A stretch of 64,000 bases of DNA. It comes from an uncultured Thermofilaceae archaeon. Lineage in GTDB: Archaea; Thermoproteota; Thermoprotei; Thermofilales; Thermofilaceae. Every line of letters begins with the position of its first letter. Position 1 is the first letter of the stretch. The DNA lies in assembly GCA_938036345.1 (NCBI GenBank), contig CALHPJ010000013.1, forward strand, positions 62,001 through 126,000, read 5' to 3'. Positions 1 through 8,461 of this stretch are shown piece after piece. The position numbers and the translations under genes were made by a program. The notes under the pieces were generated by a model. It was not told the DNA's origin. It did no database searches and worked only from the letters and a program-made list of their open reading frames with translations.

Positions 1-827
1 TCGGGTTCAGCTCGCGCCAGAGCTTGAGTTAGCAAGTACCTCCTCAAGGCCTGCCTCGGAAGCGCGGTCGCTCCGCACTCGTGCCAGACGACTGAAACGT
101 GCATATCCTCTACCTCCTTGCACAGCCGCTCGAGGCTCCAGTCTGTACCGTTGTAGACATAGGTGAGCTTGCCTCCGGCGATCCACCCTATAGCCGGGGC
201 AAGGGTCTCCTCAGCGTATGACCTGCTAACGGTAACTACCTTGTCGGCTACTATCGCTGCAACCGCCTCGAGTATGCCGCCAGCGCGCAGGTACGCTTCA
301 CCGAGCCTCAGCCCCCTCAAAGTCGCATCAGGGTCTAGGCGGCATTCGGAGAAAACGTAATCCCAGCTAACCCACCTATGGGTGTACAGATGCACGTGGA
401 AAACAAACGCTGTTCTCCGATTCCGGTGTTCAGCCGTGGAGAGTGCTGCGATGCCCGCGGGTACCGCGTGCCAGTCGTTTGAATGAACCACGTCGGGTGG
501 ACCCTCGAGCTCAGCTAGGCGAGCGACAGCCTTAGCTAGCTCTGCAGCCTTGGCCTCCGTAAGACCGTCGAGGTACACAGCTGCTTCATCCAGTACGGGG
601 TTTGAGAAGAGGCGGACAGTAGCCTGCCCCAGTTTACACCTGTATACCCTAAACCCCTCAACACCTAAGCTTAGCTCCGGCTCCCCCCTCGCGCCGTGGC
701 TGGGCATTAGGACTTGGACGTCGTGCCCCCGCTCGGCCAAGCTTGCGGCGTACCCCCGGACCGCCTCCCCCAACCCGCCAACTTTGACTACACCGCCGCA
801 CTCGAAGCTTATGATCCACACCCGCAC
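1..827 (-). CDS. Glycogen/starch synthase-type glycosyltransferase (GT5), C-terminus off the window
   Basis: Reverse-strand frame open from a GTG at 827 to the window edge (275 codons). The N-terminus has the GT5 donor-side pattern: VWIISFECGGVVKVGGLGEA matches the start of glycogen synthases with the K-x-GGLG loop. About 100 residues on is DVVHSNDWHAVPAG, the conserved NDWH motif, then FVFHVHLYTH. The likely role is transfer of glucose from ADP- or UDP-glucose onto a growing alpha-1,4-glucan in the cytoplasm. The donor-binding C-terminal domain lies outside the window, so the E-x7-E motif cannot be checked. It is divergent from the GH57 amylase gene 84 bp away, so synthesis and breakdown of glucan sit together. 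A second GTG at 821 is an alternative start. Confidence 0.85.
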   Translation of the reverse strand, partial: MRVWIISFECGGVVKVGGLGEAVRGYAASLAERGHDVQVLMPSHGARGEPELSLGVEGFRVYRCKLGQATVRLFSNPVLDEAAVYLDGLTEAKAAELAKAVARLAELEGPPDVVHSNDWHAVPAGIAALSTAEHRNRRTAFVFHVHLYTHRWVSWDYVFSECRLDPDATLRGLRLGEAYLRAGGILEAVAAIVADKVVTVSRSYAEETLAPAIGWIAGGKLTYVYNGTDWSLERLCKEVEDMHVSVVWHECGATALPRQALRRYLLTQALARAEP

Positions 828-910
828 GCCTTACACTTGATTGACACGAGAAAATAGCTAACGCTGATCGGTCGGTAAAGGAATAATAGTACCCGAAGGG
901 GAATGGTACC

Positions 911-2479
911 GTGCCCGACGTAGTACTGACCTTCGAAGTACACCAACCCTACAGGCTTAACGTGGCTTTCAGAAACAAGCTGAACGAGGTGATCTCCCAG
1001 GGAAGGGAGCCCGCGCCGGACGAGCTTGAACGCATGTACTTCGATGAGGAACTGAACAAAGCGGTATTCCAAAAAGTGGCTTCGCGGTGCTACAAGCCGG
1101 CTACGGCCCTATTCCTGAGGCTGCTGGATGAGCATCACGAGTTTAGAGTTTCGTTCAGTTTTTCAGGGGTCCTGTTGGAGCAGGCTGAACGCTGGGCCCC
1201 CGATACGCTGGAGCTCTTCAAGAGCATCGCCCGCCATAGACATTGCGAAGTGCTCGGCCAGACCTACTACCACTCTCTCGCCTTTATGCTCGGTGCCGAC
1301 GAATTCGTAGAGCAGGTCGAAGAGCATAGGAGGGTTGTTAGGGACCTGCTTGGCGTTTGGCCAAGGGTCTTCGAAAACACGGAGCTCATATACGATAACC
1401 ACCTGGCTAAACTCGTAGCCGGCCTCGGGTTCAACGTCGTTGTAACCGAGGGGAGCGAGAAACTGCTGGGCTGGAGGTCGCCGAACTACGTTTACCGAGC
1501 CAGGGGAGCCGACATAAAGGTGCTGCTTAGAAACTACCGTTTAAGCGATGACGTGGGTTTCAGGTTCGCCTCACGCGGCTGGGAACAGTACCCGCTGACA
1601 GCCGAGAAGTACTCTTCATGGCTCGCCTCAACGCCCGGGCAGGTTGTGTGCATCTTTATAGACTACGAAACAATAGGCGAGCACTTCCCGCGCGAAACCG
1701 GGATCTTCGAGTTCTTCGAGTGGCTACCCCGCGAAGCAGCAAAACTTGGTTTGAGTTTTGCTACGCCGAGCGAGGCGATTAGCCGCTACGAGCCAGTCGA
1801 CTACGTGGATGCCGCTGAGCCTGTCTCGTGGGCCGACCTGGAGAGGGACACCTCCGCTTGGTTGGGTAACCCCATGCAGGTTCTCGCCTTAGCTCGAGCT
1901 GGGGCGCTTGAGCTTCCCGTCAAAGTCTCCGGGTCGCCCGTTTTCCTAAGGCTTTGGAGGCTGCTAACGATCAGCGACCACTACTACTACATGAGCACGA
2001 AAGGAGGGGGACCTGGAGAGGTGCACAGCTACTTTAGCCCCTACCCCTCCCCGTTTACTGCCTTTGCGGCGTTTCTTGATGCCTTATCGGATCTGGAGAG
2101 GAGGGTCTTCGAGGCCGCTGGAGGCGAGCTATCTGAGGCGCCGTGGGTAAAGAGTGTCGGCTCCAGCGAAGCTTTCCAGTTTTACATGGGTGATGATGCC
2201 CCGCTTCCCTACGTGGCAAGGAGTGGGCTCGACCTGCTAGGCTACGTTAAATCGGTCCCAGCTAGGAGTTTAGAGTACCATGTTGAGCGCGGCCACTTAG
2301 CCGAATGGGTTAAGTGGGTTTTAGGCTTAGAGGAATTGTCGGCGTTTATCGAGGGATTGAAGGGGTTAAGGGGCAGCGAGCTCAGGCTCAAGCTAATAGA
2401 GGGGCTGACCGCTTCCTTCATGAAGATTGTGGGCTCACGGAAGCGTAGAGGGAGCAGACAGCCCTCTGAACGGAGGTAA
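911..2479 (+). CDS. GH57 family alpha-amylase-type glycoside hydrolase
   Basis: 522 residues from a GTG start. GH57 motifs are in order: HQP at 11-13, GQTYYHSL at 116-123, nucleophile region FENTEL with Glu158, and FIDYETIGEH with acid/base Asp251. These match the retaining GH57 (beta/alpha)7 barrel enzymes of the alpha-amylase group. A C-terminal helical region follows from about residue 330. No signal peptide is visible, so it probably acts on intracellular alpha-glucan. The last 62 bp overlap the end of the convergent GH57-like gene at 2418-3503, so both C-termini are coded by the same DNA. Neighbouring glycogen synthase-type genes support a glycogen or maltodextrin turnover role. Exact specificity cannot be read from sequence. 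Confidence 0.9.
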   Translation: MPDVVLTFEVHQPYRLNVAFRNKLNEVISQGREPAPDELERMYFDEELNKAVFQKVASRCYKPATALFLRLLDEHHEFRVSFSFSGVLLEQAERWAPDTLELFKSIARHRHCEVLGQTYYHSLAFMLGADEFVEQVEEHRRVVRDLLGVWPRVFENTELIYDNHLAKLVAGLGFNVVVTEGSEKLLGWRSPNYVYRARGADIKVLLRNYRLSDDVGFRFASRGWEQYPLTAEKYSSWLASTPGQVVCIFIDYETIGEHFPRETGIFEFFEWLPREAAKLGLSFATPSEAISRYEPVDYVDAAEPVSWADLERDTSAWLGNPMQVLALARAGALELPVKVSGSPVFLRLWRLLTISDHYYYMSTKGGGPGEVHSYFSPYPSPFTAFAAFLDALSDLERRVFEAAGGELSEAPWVKSVGSSEAFQFYMGDDAPLPYVARSGLDLLGYVKSVPARSLEYHVERGHLAEWVKWVLGLEELSAFIEGLKGLRGSELRLKLIEGLTASFMKIVGSRKRRGSRQPSERR

Positions 2480-3503
2480 AAGCTGAAATTCCCTTGGCCG
2501 AGTACAGCAAATCCGCCTGTGTAAGAACGCGCCAAGCCTCAATTAAGCCGGCGGCGCGTGCGTGCTCTCGCAAGTCTCCCAGTTGCGAGAGCAAAGCAGC
2601 CTGCAGCGGGCTCTCCGCCAATGATCGCAGGTCCTTTGTCTCAAGCCATGTGACCACTGTGGGAGAAGCGAATAGGTCTACCGGTTCCCTCTCCATTACC
2701 TCGCTCGGCACGGCTACCCTCACCCAGCGACGTTTAGCAACCTCGCGGGGGAGCCAGCGCAGAAAATCGAAAGCGCCCTGCTCTCTGGGAACGGATAAAC
2801 CGAAGGTCTCCGCTGGGACGCCTATTACAACCACGGACCCGGCCGAGCGGGACACCTTGTCCGCGAAGAAGTCTGCCCTCAGCCACTTGCCTAGGCCGAA
2901 GGCTATCTCGTTACTCAGCTCCGAATCCCTTACCAGAACCCTGAGCTGGTGAACAGGGTGCCTGTAGACAAAGTGCGGTGTTCTCCAGCCTAGCACTTGC
3001 GGGGCCCCTTCCGCTATGACTGCCCGCATCCCGAGCTTGTCGTAAGCCAGCCGGCCAACCTCGTCGTTGTACGCTAAGTACGGATTGGAGAGGACCTTCG
3101 GCCTAACCCCAAACAGTTCATCCAATCTTTTTACGTGCATCTCAACCTGCTCGACATACTCATCCTGCGAGAGAAGAAAGGCTAGGGAATTATAGTAAGG
3201 TCCGGCCACCAGGTCCACCACGCCTTTAGCCACAAGGCTCGCCAGCTCCTCGAGAAAAGCTCCCCCCCACCTTTCCGCCTGGTCGAGTAAGGTGCCGCTG
3301 ACTCTCAAGCCCACTCTAAACCCGGTTGGTGCAAGCTCGGCTAAGAGCTTGAGCAAGGGTTCGTACGACCTCCTTAAGGCCGTTTCAAAAAGGGCTCTCG
3401 AACCCTGCTCGTCGACAAGGTCCAGCCAAGAGGCGATACGCTCCTTAGGCTGCTTCCTCAGGATAAGCGGTTGATGAGCCTCCAGGTACATCGTGAGATC
3501 CAT
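2418..3503 (-). CDS. GH57-like protein without catalytic residues (predicted pseudoenzyme)
   Basis: 361 residues, clearly paralogous to the GH57 enzyme at 911-2479: MYLEAHQPL, LVAGPYYNSLAFLLSQDEYVEQVE and VPREQGAFDFLRWLPREVAK align block by block. Both catalytic positions are changed. The nucleophile motif FENTEL is LSNPYL, so Glu becomes Tyr142. The acid/base motif FIDYET is IGVPAET, so Asp becomes Pro230. The C-terminal helical part is about 150 residues shorter than in the active paralogue. GH57 alpha-amylase-like proteins lacking catalytic residues are known as a group. The fold is intact and the frame open, so this is likely a functional glucan-binding or regulatory protein rather than a pseudogene. 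A TATA-like element (3529-3539) and a GGTGG motif precede the ATG. Confidence 0.85.
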   Translation of the reverse strand: MDLTMYLEAHQPLILRKQPKERIASWLDLVDEQGSRALFETALRRSYEPLLKLLAELAPTGFRVGLRVSGTLLDQAERWGGAFLEELASLVAKGVVDLVAGPYYNSLAFLLSQDEYVEQVEMHVKRLDELFGVRPKVLSNPYLAYNDEVGRLAYDKLGMRAVIAEGAPQVLGWRTPHFVYRHPVHQLRVLVRDSELSNEIAFGLGKWLRADFFADKVSRSAGSVVVIGVPAETFGLSVPREQGAFDFLRWLPREVAKRRWVRVAVPSEVMEREPVDLFASPTVVTWLETKDLRSLAESPLQAALLSQLGDLREHARAAGLIEAWRVLTQADLLYSAKGISAFTSVQRAVCSLYASVSPQSS

Positions 3504-3528
3504 TCCACCGCCATCACCACGGAGGATT

Positions 3529-3539
3529 ACAGTATATAA
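3529..3539 (-). promoter_or_regulatory. TATA-like promoter element for the GH57-like gene
   Basis: On the minus strand this reads CTTATATACTG, centred about 32 nt before the ATG at 3503. The spacing suits an archaeal TBP site with a very short leader. Confidence 0.5.
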
Positions 3540-3602
3540 GGTCTTAGCTTCGGCAGCTTTAACTCGAGCAAGGATGCGTTGGCGGTGGGTAAGACCGAGG
3601 CG

Positions 3603-5294
3603 TCAAAAAGCGTGGGAATGCTTGACTACCGGCTTCCCGATAGGTATTTCCTTGGTCCAACCCCTTAACGCGATCGTTACACTGCTACCGTCGAGGCGTA
3701 GCTCGTTGAGGCCAGGTTGCAGTGTGTAATCTTGTAGGCGTCCATCCGCGCGCACCAAGATTCTCATCGGTTTGCTGTGGGCCCACCGTACGAGTAGCCT
3801 ATCCCCGGTAAACCCCTCCAGTTTAATTGCCGAAGTGATCTCTCGCAGCTTACTCCTCAGGAACTCTGCCCACTCCCTCGCAAAGCTTTCATCGGCGAAC
3901 TCCGCCCATATGTGGTCGCTGTTAACTGCGTGCATGAGAGCTAGTGTTTCCTCGCTGCTGCAACCCAGGCTGTTATCGATCGCCTTGTAGAGCTCGTATG
4001 CATCGACTATGCTGTTCCAGATCGCCTCCTGTGCCGCCCTTCTCTCTGTGAGCCACTTATCGTAGCCCCCTCTCCAGCTGCGCGAGGGCACGCTTACTAG
4101 CTTGCGCGGCTCCACCTCCCCCGGAAGGTCGCCGAGCCTAACAAGTTTCAGCAACCCCCTCTCCTCGGCCCGCTTAAGCTGCTCGAGCAAACAATCGAAT
4201 AGGATGGCGGAGGAAGGCTTCGGCTCGGGAAGGATCATCCAGTTCTCCCCGTCCAGCGCCACGGTTAGCGGCCTCGCTTTGTTCACGTAAGCCTCCAGAA
4301 TCAACCTCAGGGCCAGGTCCCTAGCCCCCACCTCAGCTTCAGCAGGGCTTCTAACGTTGCTGTACTTGAAGCTCCACAAATCGGATAAGCCCGTGTGCCG
4401 GAAGAATACTGTTACGCCATCCAGCAGGTACGGCTCGTAGATAGACCCCTTATCCCCCACTGCTCCGGTAAAGTGGTTCATCGCATCCAGCACTGTGAAC
4501 CCCACTCCGCACTCGCGCATCAGCTGAACGAGCTTCATCGAGAAGGAGAGCTCCGGCAGCCACAGGCCTCTCGGCTCGACGCCCATCACTTGCGTGCTGA
4601 TGTCCCTACCCCATTTAAGTTCCTCCCGCAGAATGTCGAGCCAGCCGTACGCGTCAGCCAGGTAGCCGGCCAGGGGGTGCGAGTAAAAACTTGTCAGCAG
4701 CTCCAGTAACCCCTCGTTGACCAGCTCCCTAAAGCGTTCGAGAGTTCTGCGAACCATCTCGGCCATCGGGCTGTCCGGATCCACGCCGACGTAGACCCCC
4801 CCGGCGTTTAGCACCACGCCTCTCTCCAGCAGATCTGCCCACTGCTTGAGGAGGCTGGGAGAGAGATTGGCGTTCCACCGCAGGCGCCATTTCGAAAGCA
4901 GATGCGCCTGCACGTAGTAGGCCCCTCCCTTGTAGTAGGGGTGAAACTCGTCTTCCCACACGTGCTTAAAAGCCCAGGGCTCTCTAACCGAGCCATCGGG
5001 GGAGTAGTTTGGCGCCTGATGGTTGTGGAAGACTACCGCTAGGAGAGGAGGCCTTTCGGGGCGCTCTAGTGCGGCGAAGGATGCCGATACCTTAGCCTTC
5101 TCTAAAGCGGCTTCGTAAACTCCAGCCTCGCCAACATCGAGCTCCACCACCCCCGAGCCTGCAGAAACCCCCGCACGGTGTACCACTTCAGCCCCCTTCA
5201 AGACCACTAAGGTATCCTCGCCCTCGCACTCCACCAAAGCTCTAACGCGTTCCCCCACAAGGTACACTGAGTGCTCAACGAGGATCCTACCCAT
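3603..5294 (-). CDS. GH57 glycoside hydrolase, amylopullulanase-like, with N-terminal beta domain
   Basis: 563 residues. Residues 1-75 look like a small beta-sandwich (short alternating strands, no motif). The GH57 barrel starts with VVFHNHQAP at about 87-95. The nucleophile motif is RGLWLPELSF with Glu248, and the acid/base motif is TVALDGENWM with Asp348, which resembles the DGENW motif of the GH57 amylopullulanase/branching group rather than the alpha-amylase paralogue upstream. A helical region and a C-terminal beta-rich tail (about 480-563) follow. No clear signal peptide is present, so a cytoplasmic alpha-glucan substrate is likely. It is 99 bp from the GH57-like gene on the same strand and shares a promoter region with the divergent winged-helix gene. 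Confidence 0.88.
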   Translation of the reverse strand: MGRILVEHSVYLVGERVRALVECEGEDTLVVLKGAEVVHRAGVSAGSGVVELDVGEAGVYEAALEKAKVSASFAALERPERPPLLAVVFHNHQAPNYSPDGSVREPWAFKHVWEDEFHPYYKGGAYYVQAHLLSKWRLRWNANLSPSLLKQWADLLERGVVLNAGGVYVGVDPDSPMAEMVRRTLERFRELVNEGLLELLTSFYSHPLAGYLADAYGWLDILREELKWGRDISTQVMGVEPRGLWLPELSFSMKLVQLMRECGVGFTVLDAMNHFTGAVGDKGSIYEPYLLDGVTVFFRHTGLSDLWSFKYSNVRSPAEAEVGARDLALRLILEAYVNKARPLTVALDGENWMILPEPKPSSAILFDCLLEQLKRAEERGLLKLVRLGDLPGEVEPRKLVSVPSRSWRGGYDKWLTERRAAQEAIWNSIVDAYELYKAIDNSLGCSSEETLALMHAVNSDHIWAEFADESFAREWAEFLRSKLREITSAIKLEGFTGDRLLVRWAHSKPMRILVRADGRLQDYTLQPGLNELRLDGSSVTIALRGWTKEIPIGKPVVKHSHAF

Positions 5295-5318
5295 GACTGT
5301 GTGCTGAAGCGAGAGAAC

Positions 5319-5332
5319 CTAAAAAATTTTAG
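5319..5332. promoter_or_regulatory. Palindromic bidirectional TATA element
   Basis: CTAAAA-AA-TTTTAG is a near-symmetric 14-mer lying 31-32 nt from both divergent ATG codons (5294 on minus, 5358 on plus). Each strand presents an AT-rich TBP-like site at the right distance for transcription to begin at or near the start codon. A single bidirectional promoter is the simplest reading. Confidence 0.5.
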
Positions 5333-5357
5333 CTACTCCTCGACATAAAACTTAGCT

Positions 5358-5582
5358 ATGCTGGACCCGTTCGAGTTGCTGAAGACCCTTCACTCGCTTT
5401 CCGCGGTGGAGGAGAGCAAGGCGGTAACCGTCGACCAGCTCTCGAAGATCTTGAATTCTCCGGAGTCCGAGCTGGCCGAAGTGCTGAAATCCCTGAGCGA
5501 AATGTCGTACCTCGTTATCAAAGGTGTTAAAATCTACTTGACAGAGCTAGGCATCCTGAAAGTGAATAGCACGTTCTGCTAG
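5358..5582 (+). CDS. Small winged-helix DNA-binding-like protein
   Basis: 74 residues. The pattern of helix, then VTVDQLSKILNSPESELAEVLKSLSEMSYLVIKG, then a short strand pair fits a winged-helix domain: recognition helix followed by a beta wing, ending YLTELGILKVNS. No effector domain is present. It is the first gene of a pair with the GT4 glycosyltransferase 24 bp downstream and is divergent from the GH57 amylopullulanase-like gene. A local regulator of glucan metabolism is a reasonable inference, but the sequence gives no direct proof of DNA binding. Confidence 0.65.
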   Translation: MLDPFELLKTLHSLSAVEESKAVTVDQLSKILNSPESELAEVLKSLSEMSYLVIKGVKIYLTELGILKVNSTFC

Positions 5583-5606
5583 CACTAAGCCGCAGGGCGC
5601 GTCAAC

Positions 5607-7310
5607 GTGCCTGTGCTTCACGTCACCCCCGAGATCGACCCGGTTAAAAGGGTAGGGCAGCTCGCCCACTGGGTTAGGGAGAGCGTAGGGGAGGGCACTG
5701 TAATCCTCCTCGGACACGAGGGGCGGAGCTCTATCGGAAACATAAAAGTCGTAGGCGCCGGTCTACCTCCAAGGATCCCCACCTCAGACGTTGTAGAGAA
5801 GACTTTCGTTGAGGTGTTCACGGCGCTCGCCGAGCTACCGTATAAGCTGGACCCGAGCGGCGTGGATGCCGTCGAAGGTCATGAGTGGCAGGGCGCGCTG
5901 CTAGCCTACATTCTATCTAAACGGTTGGGGAAACCCTTCAGGTACTCGCTATACTCGACAGAGGATGAGAGGGGCGGAAGCGGTATTGTTGCGGAGGCTG
6001 TGAAAAGCCTGGAATCCTTCCTGCAGAGGGAGGCCGACGTCGTCATCTACAGGAGGAAAGGCTTTGCTGCAGAGAACCCCAAAAGCCGCGAACAACCCTG
6101 CAGCTCGCCCGAACCCCAGGGGCTCAATATCGTGCACGTCTCCTGGGAGTGGCCGCCCCACATAATCGGGGGCTTGGGTAGGGCTGTCACGAGCATTGCC
6201 CGAAGGATGGCTAGGCGCGCCAATGTGCACGTTTTAACAATAGGGCTTCCCGGACATATATATGACGAGGCGGAGGACAACCTAAGGGTTTTACGCGTCG
6301 ACCCGTTCCTCCTGCGCTCCACGGGGCTCGTATCCTGGGTTTACGCGTTTAACATGCTAATGGTCGCTAAAGCATTGACGAGCATCCCGCGCCCAGACGT
6401 AATACACGTTCACGATTGGCTCGGGGCGCCAGCCGGGGTTTCGCTGAAGCACCTCCTCCGCGTCCCGCTAATCGCGACAATGCACGCTACGGAGTACGGC
6501 AGGAGCAGGGGGGCGATAAGCTCCCCTATGCAGCACCAAATCCACTACTGGGAGTGGAGGTTAACGTACGAGGCCTGGAGGGTGTTTGTGTGTAGCAAAT
6601 CCATGCGGGACGAGGTCATTGCGGCGTTTTCCCTGCCCAGCGATAAGGTTACTGTGCTGCCCAACGGTATTGACTTGGCAGAAATAGACGCCCGCGCGCC
6701 GTCAGCGGAGGAGCGAAAACGCTATGCTTTACCATGGGAGAAGATCGTGTTCTTCGCGGGGCGACACGTGTACGATAAGGGGGTGGACGTGCTGATTCGG
6801 GCTGCGCGTATAGTCTTGCCTAAGCGAAGTGATGTGAAGTTTGTGGTGGCTGGCGATGGGCCAATGAGAACCCAGCTAATGAGCTTAGCGCGTGACCTCG
6901 GGTTAGGCGAGAAAATCCTATTCACGGGGAGGCTCAGCGACGACGAGCTGTACAGGGCGATGAAAATAGCCGATGCTGTCGTGATACCCTCACGCTACGA
7001 GCCCTTCGGGATAGTCGCCTTGGAGGCTATGGCGGCGGCGAAGCCTATCGTGGCTTCGAATGTTGGAGGCTTAAGCGAGCTGGTGGTTGATGGCGAGACC
7101 GGGGTGCTTGTGCCCTCAGAGGACCCGCATGCGCTGGCGGAAGCCATTGAGCGTGTGCTCGACAACCCCCGCTCGCGGGAAATGGGTTACAGGGGGAGGA
7201 GGAGAGTGGAAGAGCTCTACAGGTGGGGGCAAATAGTCAGGCACTTGCTGGCGACCTACGAGAGGGTGCTGGAGGAATACCGAGTGAGTGGTTGGAAAAC
7301 CCTGTTCTAA
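5607..7310 (+). CDS. GT4 family glycosyltransferase (glycogen synthase-like) with an additional degenerate N-terminal Rossmann domain
   Basis: 567 residues from GTG. Residues about 173-560 are a complete GT4/GT5-type GT-B enzyme: NIVHVSWEWPPHIIGGLGRA, DVIHVHDWLGAPAG, VLPNGIDL, and the C-terminal YEPFGIVALEAMA, the E-x7-E donor site. Residues 1-165 look like a second, decayed copy of the GT N-terminal domain, with VDAVEGHEWQGALLAYILSK echoing the HDWLGAP region, joined by a Pro/Ser-rich linker near 160-172. The role is probably glucosyl transfer to glycogen or another alpha-glucan; the sugar donor is not readable. The 3' end overlaps the convergent DedA gene by 4 bp. Confidence 0.87.
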   Translation: MPVLHVTPEIDPVKRVGQLAHWVRESVGEGTVILLGHEGRSSIGNIKVVGAGLPPRIPTSDVVEKTFVEVFTALAELPYKLDPSGVDAVEGHEWQGALLAYILSKRLGKPFRYSLYSTEDERGGSGIVAEAVKSLESFLQREADVVIYRRKGFAAENPKSREQPCSSPEPQGLNIVHVSWEWPPHIIGGLGRAVTSIARRMARRANVHVLTIGLPGHIYDEAEDNLRVLRVDPFLLRSTGLVSWVYAFNMLMVAKALTSIPRPDVIHVHDWLGAPAGVSLKHLLRVPLIATMHATEYGRSRGAISSPMQHQIHYWEWRLTYEAWRVFVCSKSMRDEVIAAFSLPSDKVTVLPNGIDLAEIDARAPSAEERKRYALPWEKIVFFAGRHVYDKGVDVLIRAARIVLPKRSDVKFVVAGDGPMRTQLMSLARDLGLGEKILFTGRLSDDELYRAMKIADAVVIPSRYEPFGIVALEAMAAAKPIVASNVGGLSELVVDGETGVLVPSEDPHALAEAIERVLDNPRSREMGYRGRRRVEELYRWGQIVRHLLATYERVLEEYRVSGWKTLF

Positions 7311-7933
7311 GGGGTTGGTGAGGCCCTGCTTGATCTCCTCGCCAACCTCCGGGCGAAGTAGAGGCCAAAGAGCGCTAAAACAGCTACTCCGGCTGCGTCG
7401 AGGTATTCCGAGTAAGCCGTAATCTCTGACCACCTCTCACCGAGCAGGAAGCCGATGTAGATGAAGAGGGCGTTCCAAACTGCGCTGCCGAGCAATGTAA
7501 ACGCGACGAAAAGCTGCAAGTCCATCCTGGCAATACCGGCTGGGAAGCTTATCACAGACCTTAATCCCGGCACAAGTCTCCCGGCCAAAACGGCTAGAGA
7601 CCCCCTCCTTTGGAAGAAATTCTCAGCAGCCTCTAGATCCCTCTCGCTGAACCGCAAGTATTTCCCAACCCTTAGGAGGGCTGGCCTACCGAGCTTCAGC
7701 CCTATCCAGTAGGATATGAGTGAACCCACAAGGTTCCCCGTTGTGCCGGCCAGAAGAACTTCTACGAAACTGAACCTCCCGGCGCTGACAAGGAAACCGG
7801 CGAAGGCCATTATTGCCTCGCCCGGGACCGGCGCGATCAGTAGCTCCAGCGTGGTCAAGGCTAGCACTCCTGCAAGCCCTAAAGCGGCGATTAAATCCGC
7901 GACGTACTCAACCAAACCGACTGTTATTGACAC
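7307..7933 (-). CDS. DedA/SNARE-associated family membrane protein
   Basis: 208 residues with about five hydrophobic segments. DedA features include APVPGEAIMAFAGFLVS early on, the G-N-x-x-G-S segment GTTGNLVGSLISYWIG, and the signature FFQRRGSLAVLAGRLVPGLRSVISFPAG with its conserved Arg and the F-x-x-R-x-x-P pattern. DedA proteins are half-transporter-like membrane proteins implicated in lipid carrier recycling and membrane homeostasis. The Arg-rich C-terminus is probably cytoplasmic. The neighbouring genes do not suggest a specific substrate. Confidence 0.85.
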   Translation of the reverse strand: MSITVGLVEYVADLIAALGLAGVLALTTLELLIAPVPGEAIMAFAGFLVSAGRFSFVEVLLAGTTGNLVGSLISYWIGLKLGRPALLRVGKYLRFSERDLEAAENFFQRRGSLAVLAGRLVPGLRSVISFPAGIARMDLQLFVAFTLLGSAVWNALFIYIGFLLGERWSEITAYSEYLDAAGVAVLALFGLYFARRLARRSSRASPTP

Positions 7934-7962
7934 AGCGCTACCGCGGACGCGGCTTTAAACAC

Positions 7963-8346
7963 TTAACTCGTAGCAATCCCCAAATCCCTTTTAAGTCTCC
8001 TCCACCTGCGCGAGACCATTACGCCCGCGATGTGAGTGCAGATGGCCTTCTCCCTAGATCTACCGAAGCTTCTCGAATGGCAATCGCACTTGTACCTTCC
8101 ATCTACGCTGAGCCAGACGCTGTAGAAAGGGTAGTAGTCGCCCGGTAAACCTGGGACAAACCAGTGCCTTTCACCCACCTGCCGCACGCCGAGAATCGCC
8201 CTCGCTAGAGCTCTTTCGTACCACGAGGGCGGCTTATTGAAGAGCACCCTCATCTCAAGGAAAGCGGCGTAAAGCTCTTCGTAGCCTTTAACAGGCTCCC
8301 CTGCTATGACCCTTCTCGCTAAAGCTAGCGCTTGTCTGGCATCCAA
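7963..8346 (-). CDS. SWIM zinc-finger protein
   Basis: 127 residues. The C-terminal half has a C-x-C-x13-C-x-H pattern (KCDCHSRSFGR...AICTHIAGVM), the SWIM zinc-binding fold, preceded by YSVWLSVDGRYK. The N-terminal half is helical and basic. SWIM domains are found in archaea as small stand-alone proteins or with Swi2/Snf2 helicases and are thought to bind DNA or proteins. No partner helicase lies nearby. It is 29 bp upstream of the DedA gene on the same strand and may be cotranscribed with it. Confidence 0.8.
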   Translation of the reverse strand: MDARQALALARRVIAGEPVKGYEELYAAFLEMRVLFNKPPSWYERALARAILGVRQVGERHWFVPGLPGDYYPFYSVWLSVDGRYKCDCHSRSFGRSREKAICTHIAGVMVSRRWRRLKRDLGIATS

Positions 8347-8461
8347 ATTTCCACGCTCAGCCTGGGGAAAGCGACTGTGGAAACTGACCGGTTGAGGAAA
8401 TAAAGGTTGCCGTTAGCGGGAAAGAGGTCTATGGGGCAGCGAGCGCTCCGCTGGGTAATCG

